Shown here: one piece after another, positions 1-5,398 of the stretch | How the letters are laid out: each line of letters begins with the position of its first letter | How positions within the stretch are numbered: position 1 is the stretch's first letter | Assembly: GCA_014859615.1 (NCBI GenBank) | Contig: JACUTX010000120.1 | Location: 1 to 7,730 of the forward strand | Origin: Desulfuromonadales bacterium | Lineage (GTDB): Bacteria; Desulfobacterota; Desulfuromonadia; Desulfuromonadales; UBA2294 | Direction of reading: 5' to 3' | DNA: 7,730 nt | The notes under the pieces: model-generated | The model's input: only the letters and a program-made list of their open reading frames with translations | Database searches by the model: none | What the model was told of the DNA's origin: nothing | Program-made: the position numbers and the translations under genes

Positions 1-247
1 CATACGGGGGGGGATTAATCGCGGGGAGGATCGTCAGATTAACGCCGAACGGTTTGCTGGTCAGTTGACGACAACGATTAATCTCTTTGATCAGGGCGTC
101 TGGAGTCGGTTGCGTCAAGGCGGTGACAATCCCGAGACCACCGGCATTGGATACGGCCGCCGCCAGATCGGCTGTTCCGACCCACATCATCCCCCCCTGC
201 ACGATCGGATAGGTGACGCCGAGCAACTCCGTGATTCTCGTCTGCAT
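1..247 (-). CDS. Nitronate monooxygenase-like FMN enzyme, N-terminal part only
   Basis: This is the first 82 codons of a gene that continues past the left edge. The protein opens with a short lead, then PIVQGGMM (residues 14-21), NAGGLGIV (34-41) and KPFGVNLT (65-72). These are the first strands of the TIM barrel in the nitronate monooxygenase / 2-nitropropane dioxygenase family. Family members are FMN-dependent, usually 310-360 residues long, and oxidise alkyl nitronates; some relatives are FabK-type enoyl-ACP reductases. The start ATG is well supported by GAGGAG 7 bases upstream. The gene lies 31 bases downstream of tesB on the same strand and is probably co-transcribed with it, which hints at a role near acyl-CoA or fatty-acid metabolism, but that is inference. 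The catalytic His region lies outside the window, so FabK-like versus true nitronate monooxygenase cannot be settled. Confidence 0.85.
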   Translation of the reverse strand, partial: MQTRITELLGVTYPIVQGGMMWVGTADLAAAVSNAGGLGIVTALTQPTPDALIKEINRCRQLTSKPFGVNLTILPAINPPPY

Positions 248-254
248 AAGAGAT

Positions 255-260
255 CTCCTC
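255..260 (-). promoter_or_regulatory. Ribosome binding site of the nitronate monooxygenase-like gene
   Basis: GAGGAG on the minus strand, 7 bases before the ATG at 247. It fixes the start and sits in the 31-base gap after tesB. Confidence 0.7.
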
Positions 261-278
261 AATTAAATATTGAAAGTG

Positions 279-1133
279 TCAAAGCTTGCGAATCATCCCC
301 TCCTGCGCCACGGACGCCACCAGCGTCCCTGCGCGGGTAAAAAGATTCCCCCGGCTGAAACCACGACCGTGAGCTGCATTCGGGCTCTCCATCACATAAA
401 GGAGCCAGTCATCGATACAAAAATCGCGATGAAACCACATGGCGTGATCCAGACTTGCCGCCCGGATTTTCCCCTGGGTAAAGGTGAGACCATGCGGTAA
501 CAGGGCCGTGCCGAGCAGAGAATAGTCGGAAGAGTAAGCGAGCAGCACCCTGTGCAGCGCCGGATCGTCGGGGAGATCGCCATCGATCCGCATCCAGATC
601 GCCTGAAACGGTGGACGGGGTTCAGGGTGAAGAAGATCGGTCGGCTGTACAGGCCGCAGCTCAACCGGGCGTTGCCACTGCAGAAACCGATCGAGTTTGT
701 CCGGAATATCGGCCAGAGCTTCCTTGCCGAGTTCCGTCATATTCAGCAGCTCTTCGGGACCCGGCACCTCGGGCATCTGCGTCTGGTGCTCAAGCCCCCC
801 TTCGCCGATTTTAAACGAAGCTGACATGTTAAAAATCGGCTTGCCGTACTGGATTGCCACAACTCTGCGGGTCGCATAACTGTTGCCGTCGCGAATCCGA
901 TCGACTTCATAGACAACCGGAGTCTGCTTGTCGCCGGGACGAAGAAAATAGGCGTGCAGTGAATGGGCATCACGTCCGGTCACAGTCTGGCTGGCGGCAG
1001 AGAGGGCCTGAGCGAGAACCTGTCCGCCATAGACATGAGGACTCCCGATATCGCGGCTTTCACCGCGAAAACGATTCTCATCAAGTCGTTCCAGAGTTAA
1101 ATGCTTGAGTAAATCTTGCACAATATTATTCAT
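279..1133 (-). CDS. tesB: Acyl-CoA thioesterase II (TesB)
   Basis: Hydrolyses acyl-CoA to free fatty acid and CoA in the cytosol. The 284-residue length matches E. coli TesB (286), and it aligns end to end by eye: FRGES near residue 22, VYGGQVLAQAL (34-44), HSLHAYFLRPGD (57-68), the RDGNSY stretch (81-86), YGKPIFNMSASF (96-107), LDHAMWFHR (228-236) and the C-terminal VASVAQEGMIR (272-282). The double hot-dog catalytic triad is visible as D203, S227 (Thr in E. coli, a usual substitution) and Q277. The start is supported by AGGA 8 bases upstream. It is the first gene of a probable two-gene minus-strand unit with the nitronate monooxygenase-like gene. No convincing sigma70 promoter could be picked out in the divergent spacer. 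Nothing suggests damage. Confidence 0.96.
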   Translation of the reverse strand: MNNIVQDLLKHLTLERLDENRFRGESRDIGSPHVYGGQVLAQALSAASQTVTGRDAHSLHAYFLRPGDKQTPVVYEVDRIRDGNSYATRRVVAIQYGKPIFNMSASFKIGEGGLEHQTQMPEVPGPEELLNMTELGKEALADIPDKLDRFLQWQRPVELRPVQPTDLLHPEPRPPFQAIWMRIDGDLPDDPALHRVLLAYSSDYSLLGTALLPHGLTFTQGKIRAASLDHAMWFHRDFCIDDWLLYVMESPNAAHGRGFSRGNLFTRAGTLVASVAQEGMIRKL

Positions 1134-1141
1134 AATCGTGA

Positions 1142-1145
1142 TCCT
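1142..1145 (-). promoter_or_regulatory. Ribosome binding site of tesB
   Basis: AGGA on the minus strand with 8 bases to the ATG at 1133. It supports the chosen start, which also matches the family's N-terminus. Confidence 0.55.
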
Positions 1146-1291
1146 GTAAATCTGCTGAAATGGTTACATCACTTCTAACATTTTTTGGATCATGTTGCTA
1201 TCCGGTTTCACGATTAAACAAAAAGAGAAAATGAATCGTTTCGCATTTGACTGCACCGGGAAAAATACGTTGCTGATAAACAAAAACAAGC

Positions 1292-1320
1292 TTTCACTTT
1301 CGGCAGATTTTTTATATAAT
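1292..1320 (+). promoter_or_regulatory. Sigma70-like promoter directly in front of the M48 protease
   Basis: A perfect -10 box TATAAT lies at 1315-1320. A weak -35 candidate, TTTCAC (1292-1297), sits 17 bases upstream in an AT-rich stretch. A start of transcription about 7 bases after the -10 box would fall at about 1326-1328, at the ATG at 1329. No Shine-Dalgarno sequence fits between the promoter and the ATG. This is the natural promoter for the protease and the downstream pseudouridine synthase. The -10 box is convincing; the -35 box is not. Confidence 0.55.
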
Positions 1321-1328
1321 CCCGCGCC

Positions 1329-2567
1329 ATGATAACTCTAATTATTCTGCTCTATCTGAGCGTTCTCGCCTTTTCGTGCCGACTCCAATATCTCAACAAC
1401 CTCCACCTCAAGCAACATGGACATGAAATTCCGCCCGGATTCGAGGGAGCCATCGACCCCGAAGGTCTGGCGAAATCGTCCGACTATACTCTCGCCAAAA
1501 GTCAGGTTTCGCTGGTGCAGAATCTCTTCGACAGTTCTCTGACCCTGCTCTTTATTTTCGGCGGCCTCATGGCTCGGTACGACGGATGGCTCGCCGGTTA
1601 CAATCTGCAGTTTATCACCGCCGGGCTCGTTTTCTTTCTACTTTTGTCGCTGATCAAAACTGCGCTCGACCTCCCTTTCGATATCTACAATCATTTCAGG
1701 ATCGAGAGTCGCTTCGGTTTCAACAATATGAGCTTCAAGCTCTGGTGTACCGATCAGCTCAAATCACTCTTTTTGTCGACCCTCTTCTTCATCTTTCTCG
1801 CCAGTATCGCCTTCTGGCTGATCCAGACCGCTCCAACAAGCTGGTGGCTCTGGGTCTGGATCGTTATGATCGCCTTCGGTCTGCTGATGATGATCATCTC
1901 CCCTTACGTTATTGAACCGCTCTTCTTCAAATTTGCGCCGCTGCAGGTCGAAGGACTCGAAGACAGGATCCGGGCGATGATGGAAAAGACCGGTCTGTCG
2001 GTGAGCAAGGTGCTGCAGGTCGACGCGTCGAAACGGAGTGGGCACTCCAACGCCTATTTTACCGGCTTCGGCAGACAGAAGCGGGTCGTGCTGTTCGACA
2101 CCCTGCTTGAGCAGCTCACGCAAGAGGAAATTCTGGCGGTTCTGGCGCACGAACTCGGACATATGAAGAAAAAACATATTCTCAAACGGATGCTTCTGAT
2201 GGCCGGAATCGCGCTTTTTTACTGTTGGTTTATCTATTTTCTTATTGGTTGGGACCGGCTTCCGATGCTTGTCGGCATCGAAGAAGCGAGCTTCTATGCC
2301 CGGGTGGTGATCCTCTTCTTCCTCTCCGGCATCCTCACCTTTCCGCTCACGCCGCTCTTTAGCCTTTTGTCGCGCAGAGATGAATATGAAGCCGACCGCT
2401 TTGCCTCCGATCTGCACGGCAACCCCGAGGACCTGGCGACGGCGCTGATCCAGATGGGGAAGGAGAATCTCTCCAACCTGCACCCCCACCCGCTCTATGC
2501 GCGCTTCTACTACTCACATCCGCCGGTGGTGGAACGGGTGCAGAACCTGCGCAAGTTGACAGCCTGA
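1329..2567 (+). CDS. M48 family membrane zinc metalloprotease, Ste24/CAAX-protease type
   Basis: The 412-residue protein has the full Ste24p-like plan. The N-terminal membrane domain has TM helices near residues 2-17, 63-82, 94-112, 146-166 and 172-192. Between the first two is the EGLAKSSDYTLAKSQ segment (45-59), typical of the CAAX prenyl protease N-terminal domain. The peptidase M48 domain has HELGH at 274-278 (zinc ligands H274 and H278, catalytic E275). Two more TM helices lie near 287-307 and 324-345. DEYEAD (351-356) follows, with E352 the probable third ligand and D356 conserved, then a late SHPP motif (396-399). Bacterial homologues are inner-membrane proteases thought to act in membrane-protein quality control; the CAAX substrate of eukaryotes is not expected here. 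No earlier start is usable and no Shine-Dalgarno is visible, but the N-terminus matches the family. The pseudouridine synthase follows after 50 bases. Confidence 0.94.
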   Translation: MITLIILLYLSVLAFSCRLQYLNNLHLKQHGHEIPPGFEGAIDPEGLAKSSDYTLAKSQVSLVQNLFDSSLTLLFIFGGLMARYDGWLAGYNLQFITAGLVFFLLLSLIKTALDLPFDIYNHFRIESRFGFNNMSFKLWCTDQLKSLFLSTLFFIFLASIAFWLIQTAPTSWWLWVWIVMIAFGLLMMIISPYVIEPLFFKFAPLQVEGLEDRIRAMMEKTGLSVSKVLQVDASKRSGHSNAYFTGFGRQKRVVLFDTLLEQLTQEEILAVLAHELGHMKKKHILKRMLLMAGIALFYCWFIYFLIGWDRLPMLVGIEEASFYARVVILFFLSGILTFPLTPLFSLLSRRDEYEADRFASDLHGNPEDLATALIQMGKENLSNLHPHPLYARFYYSHPPVVERVQNLRKLTA

Positions 2568-2607
2568 TTACAAGGCCGCTCAACAGCCGCCTCTCATCTC
2601 CTTTTTC

Positions 2608-2612
2608 AAGGA
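2608..2612 (+). promoter_or_regulatory. Ribosome binding site of the RluA-family gene
   Basis: AAGGA 5 bases before the ATG at 2618. A second ATG at 2622 is out of frame. The site decides for 2618. Confidence 0.5.
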
Positions 2613-2617
2613 ACCGC

Positions 2618-3547
2618 ATGCATGTCTCATCGAAAGTTCGGGCGGCGTTGCACGGCAAGACTCTTCTCGATTATTTGTCGACCCGTTATACCTACCTGCC
2701 GCCCGAAGTCTGGCAGCAACTGCTGCAGGATGGGAAAATCAGCTGTCAGGGGGTCATCGTCCGGGATGAAGCGCGAGTTGTTGCCAAAAATGATCTGATC
2801 GGCACCGAACTCCCCGATTTCAAACCACCGGCCGTCAACTTCGATTACACCATCGTCTACGAAGACGAGTGGCTGCTCGCCATCAACAAACCGGCCGGAT
2901 TACGGGTACACAGCAGCGGAAAATTCGCCACGGCCAACCTGATCTACCACCTCCGCCATCTCCACCACCCCGCGTACCCGGCGGCCAATCTGGTCAACCG
3001 TCTCGATGCCGACACCTCAGGTCTGGTGCTGTTGGCAAAAGAGAAGTCGATCCTTGGTCATTTAATGCGGCAGTTCGCTGACGGGCGCGTCGACAAACGC
3101 TATCTCGCTGTCGTAACCGGTCGTCCCGATCCCGACTGCGGCGTGATCGACCTCCCGATCGGACCGGTCAGAGGCGCACGGGTTCCCCGTTTCTGGATCG
3201 ACCAGGCAAAAGGGAGGGCGGCCGTCACCCGTTACAAAACCGTTAGTGCACTCGACAACGACGACACCCTGCTGGAACTGCACCCTGAAACCGGGCGCAC
3301 CCATCAACTCCGCGTCCATCTTGCAGCGATCGGTCACTCGATAGCCGGCGACGCTCTCTACAGCATGAACGATAACGACTATCTCAACCATCACCGCACC
3401 CCACCCACACCGGGTATCCTGCAACGTCAGACACTGCACAGTCTGCAACTGCAATTCTTCCATCCTGGCCTGAAGACCATCTGCACCCTTACGGCACCAC
3501 TGGCTTCGGACATCGAGCAGTATATTCAGAGTCGATCAAAAAAATAA
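2618..3547 (+). CDS. RluA-family RNA pseudouridine synthase with N-terminal S4-like domain
   Basis: Converts uridine to pseudouridine in rRNA or tRNA. The 309-residue protein has an S4-like RNA-binding region at about 14-65 (TLLDYLSTRY then QLLQDGKISCQGVIV). The RluA catalytic domain starts at about 77: EDEWLLAINKPAGLRVHSS (82-100), motif II NRLDADTSGL at 127-136 with catalytic D130, RYLAVVTG (161-168) with the conserved Tyr Y162, and motif III GRTHQLRVHL (226-235) continuing to GDALY (244-248). Motif II has Asn where most relatives have His (HRLD); the catalytic Asp is intact. The target site (RluA-, RluC- or RluD-like) cannot be assigned from sequence alone, so no symbol is given. It follows the protease by 50 bases and is probably in the same transcript. 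Confidence 0.93.
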   Translation: MHVSSKVRAALHGKTLLDYLSTRYTYLPPEVWQQLLQDGKISCQGVIVRDEARVVAKNDLIGTELPDFKPPAVNFDYTIVYEDEWLLAINKPAGLRVHSSGKFATANLIYHLRHLHHPAYPAANLVNRLDADTSGLVLLAKEKSILGHLMRQFADGRVDKRYLAVVTGRPDPDCGVIDLPIGPVRGARVPRFWIDQAKGRAAVTRYKTVSALDNDDTLLELHPETGRTHQLRVHLAAIGHSIAGDALYSMNDNDYLNHHRTPPTPGILQRQTLHSLQLQFFHPGLKTICTLTAPLASDIEQYIQSRSKK

Positions 3548-3587
3548 CTATTCAGTACTATTGTGAATCATCATAAAGACTTAAAAA

Positions 3588-3668
3588 GGTTGTCATCCCC
3601 AATAATTCTATCAAAGAATCGTTGGCGTTGAAGGCTGGATTCCCGATTACACCCTCGGGAACGACACC
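3588..3668. repeat. Decayed palindromic MITE/REP-like element
   Basis: The two ends are imperfect inverted repeats: GGTTGTCATCCCCAA (3588-3602) against the complement of TCGGGAACGACACC (3655-3668), with one gap and a few mismatches. The right half contains a clean hairpin, TTCCCGA (3640-3646) with TCGGGAA (3655-3661) around an 8-base loop. The wording (GTCATCCCC, then CTGGATTCCCGAT, then CGGGAAC) resembles the short dispersed palindromes common in proteobacterial spacers. The inner arms of the left half look degraded. Only one copy lies in the window, so its repeat status rests on recognition. Confidence 0.5.
3640..3661 (+). terminator. Stem-loop inside the repeat; possible weak terminator
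   Basis: A perfect 7-bp stem (3640-3646 with 3655-3661) and an 8-base loop. TTTT follows at 3669-3672, after 7 bases. It could help stop transcription from the M48/RluA unit about 100 bases upstream, but the U-run is short and offset. It is better explained as part of the palindromic element. Confidence 0.2.
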
Positions 3669-3853
3669 TTTTCGCCGCTGCTGAATAATTACTCAAAAAC
3701 ATAAATAGTCGGCGATGTGCCAGATGGAAGCCGATCACTAAAATCTGCCAACATAGTCAAAGAATTTTCACCATTTTTCAATTTGCTTGTCATTTAATAC
3801 TACATTAGTAACAAATCATGCGAAATAGGTATTGACTAATGGTGGGATATAAA

Positions 3854-3860
3854 AAGGAGG
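3854..3860 (+). promoter_or_regulatory. Strong ribosome binding site of hemerythrin
   Basis: AAGGAGG, a near-perfect Shine-Dalgarno, with a tight 4-base gap to the ATG at 3865. It fixes the start although the reading frame is cut at codon 39. Confidence 0.75.
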
Positions 3861-3864
3861 CTAC

Positions 3865-4284
3865 ATGGCTTTTTTATGGAGCAGTAAACTGGAGACCGGG
3901 TTCCAGAAGATTGATGCACAGCACCGGAAACGGGTTGATCATTTCAACACCATGATCAAAGCGTGTCGCGAGGCGAAATGACGGGGGAAAATCCCCGATC
4001 TTCTTGATTTTCTCGACAATCATATCCGCTTTCATTTCTGCGAGGAAGAGGAAATGATGCATGCCAAACGCTATCCCGAAAAGAATCAGCACCTTGAGCA
4101 GCACCAGATTTTCCTCAACGACGTCGCCATAATGAAGCAACAGTTCCTCACAAAGGGGGCATCAACCTCACTGCTGATTCAGCTCAATACGGCGCTGATG
4201 CAATGGATTATCGATCACATCAAAAAGGTCGACATCTACGTCAGGTACAGCAGTAACCTCGCTGTCTCGACTGCGACGCTGTGA
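3865..4284 (+). pseudogene. Bacteriohemerythrin interrupted by an in-frame UGA
   Basis: Single-domain bacteriohemerythrins bind O2 at a non-heme di-iron centre in the cytosol. Read through a TGA at 3979-3981 (codon 39), the frame is 139 codons, close to the family's usual 130-140. With the UGA counted as residue 39, all seven expected iron ligands fall in place: H20 (DAQH), H57 and E61 (HFCEE), H76 and H80 (HLEQH), H118 and D123 (DHIKKVD). The only break is this codon, in the loop between the first two helices, where relatives usually have a small residue; a GGA-to-TGA change would explain it. The start has a strong ribosome site. Translation would normally give a useless 38-residue peptide, and internal starts (for example 4054) lose two helices. 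Likely a recent nonsense mutation or a sequencing error; recoding is less likely. The last 10 or so residues extend past the usual end. Confidence 0.85.
3982..3997 (+). other. Small hairpin immediately after the hemerythrin UGA
   Basis: CGGGG (3982-3986) pairs with CCCCG (3993-3997) around a GAAAAT loop, starting on the base after the stop. It is GC-rich and compact. Its loop is much nearer the UGA than in known bacterial selenocysteine insertion elements, so I do not call it one. It may be chance within coding sequence. Confidence 0.4.
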
Positions 4285-4310
4285 GCTTTATCATTCTGGT
4301 GGACAGCGTC
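4275..4310 (+). terminator. Inverted repeat across the hemerythrin stop; possible terminator
   Basis: GACGCTGT (4275-4282) and ACAGCGTC (4303-4310) form a perfect 8-bp stem around a 20-base loop. The left arm covers the last codons and the first base of the stop. A weak T-rich stretch (TTATTTTTA) follows about 13 bases later, too far for a classic intrinsic terminator. It may instead protect the 3' end of the mRNA. Confidence 0.3.
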
Positions 4311-4401
4311 AAATACTTTGCGTTATTTTTACAAGTGCATGAGCGGGAGACCGCGTCTGACCGACTGAAGAAACCAGAGTCCCTTTTTTCATCAGACCAG
4401 G

Positions 4402-4430
4402 TTGGCCTTTTTGAGACTTGGTGTTATTAC
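4402..4430 (+). promoter_or_regulatory. Candidate extended -10 promoter for the K+ channel
   Basis: TTGGCC (4402-4407), a 17-base spacer, then TATTAC (4425-4430) preceded by TG at 4422-4423, the extended -10 pattern. Each box matches 4 of 6 consensus bases. Transcription would start near 4437, about 19 bases before the GTG start. This is a plausible independent promoter, judged by eye only. Confidence 0.35.
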
Positions 4431-4455
4431 TCTGAACTAACGAGGCAAAAGCACT

Positions 4456-5310
4456 GTGAACCCTTTTCATACCCCGAATCCACACGACACCGAAGGGTGG
4501 CGGCAACGCTGCTTTCATATTATTTTCGGCTACGACACGAAATCAGGGCGCATCTTTGATGTCGTCCTGGTTCTCGCCATTCTCTCCAGTGTTGTCATTG
4601 TCATCGCTGACTCTGTCAACGCTTTGCATGCCCGCCACGGCAACATCTTCAGCATAGCGGAATGGACATTTACACTGCTCTTCACTGCAGAATACCTGAT
4701 ACGTCTCGCGATTATACGTCAACCACTACACTACGCGCGCAGCTTCTATGGTGTGGTTGACTTACTGTCACTTCTACCGACCTATCTCTCATTGCTGTTC
4801 CCGGGCCTCCATTTTCTTGCCGTACTCAGAGTCTTACGCATCCTGCGCATATTCGAAATACTGCATATGCGTCGTTACACTCGTGCCTCCAGTGTTTTGC
4901 TCGACACCTTGTTCAATAGCTGGCGCAAAATTCTTGTCTTCCTTTTGGCGATGTTGACCATCATCACCATCTTCGGCGCCTTGTTATACATTATCGAAGG
5001 ACCTGTGCACGGATTCACCAGTATCCCCATTTCCATGTACTGGGCGCTGGTGAGTGTTTCAACCGTAGGCTACGGAGACATCTCCCCGGCAACCCCATTT
5101 GGCAAATTAGCCGCATCGTTCCTGATTATGATCGGCTATGGCATCATTGCCGTACCAACCGGCATTTACACAGCAGAATTGGTGACATCCCTGCGTACCA
5201 GAACCGATGGGCGGGCTTGCGAATCGTGCGCTAAAGCCGATCATACCACTGATGCGATACATTGCCGCCACTGCGGCACCCTGTTGCTTGAAACAAAAAA
5301 AAACAAATAG
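4456..5310 (+). CDS. Voltage-gated-type potassium channel with C-terminal zinc ribbon
   Basis: A 284-residue inner-membrane ion channel of the six-TM Kv family. S1 is at about 33-54, S2 at 68-86, S3 at 97-116 (D102), and S4 at 119-140 with regularly spaced arginines (R125, R128, R131, then R139, R140). S5 is at 157-180, the pore helix at 190-203, the K+ selectivity filter TVGYGD at 203-208, and S6 at 217-245. After S6 there is no RCK or cyclic-nucleotide domain. Instead a short tail carries two Cys pairs, CESC (255-258) and CRHC (270-273), spaced like a zinc ribbon. The start is GTG, with GAGG (4442-4445) 10 bases upstream; no ATG precedes S1. The gene stands alone, 171 bases after hemerythrin and convergent with the permease. 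Its role (membrane potential, K+ flux) is inferred from the family. Confidence 0.92.
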   Translation: MNPFHTPNPHDTEGWRQRCFHIIFGYDTKSGRIFDVVLVLAILSSVVIVIADSVNALHARHGNIFSIAEWTFTLLFTAEYLIRLAIIRQPLHYARSFYGVVDLLSLLPTYLSLLFPGLHFLAVLRVLRILRIFEILHMRRYTRASSVLLDTLFNSWRKILVFLLAMLTIITIFGALLYIIEGPVHGFTSIPISMYWALVSVSTVGYGDISPATPFGKLAASFLIMIGYGIIAVPTGIYTAELVTSLRTRTDGRACESCAKADHTTDAIHCRHCGTLLLETKKNK

Positions 5311-5398
5311 TTACCGATTCAAAAAATTATGTCTCGTAGTCTCAGCGTTTCCGTAGCTCAAAATATCCGCAATCAGTCAAAATAGCTTCGACATAAAA
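5311..5398. other. Short spacer between convergent genes
   Basis: 88 AT-rich bases where the K+ channel (plus) and the permease (minus) converge. I find no convincing stem with a U-run for either gene. A T-run on the minus strand at about 5320-5325 has no clear stem before it. Confidence 0.4.

Larger units (their letters stand above)
3548..3864 (+). other. Gene-free spacer between the RluA-family gene and hemerythrin
   Basis: About 317 bases, AT-rich, with no credible ORF or RNA gene. It holds a decayed palindromic repeat (about 3588-3668) and two interlocked short inverted repeats at 3709-3750. The hemerythrin promoter should lie in its right half. The best -35-like word is TTGTCA (3787-3792), but no good -10 box stands at the right distance. 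No strong intrinsic terminator for the upstream genes is visible. Confidence 0.7.

Noticed and set aside
1134..1215. AATCGTG (1134-1140) and CACGATT (1209-1215) as an operator pair in the divergent spacer
   Set aside because: The arms are 68 bases apart and only 7 bp long in AT-rich DNA; chance is likely.
1764..2489. Long minus-strand open frame of 241 codons inside the M48 gene
   Set aside because: It is antisense to a well-conserved protease, its product is Arg/Gln/Glu-rich low complexity, and it has no recognisable domain.
3979..4030. Selenocysteine insertion element after the hemerythrin UGA
   Set aside because: The hairpin loop is too close to the UGA for a bacterial SECIS, and no better hairpin is visible at the proper distance. 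Kept only as a low-probability finding.
4281..4559. Open frame of 92 codons starting at a GTG overlapping the hemerythrin stop
   Set aside because: It overlaps the K+ channel start by about 100 bases, has no ribosome site and no family resemblance.
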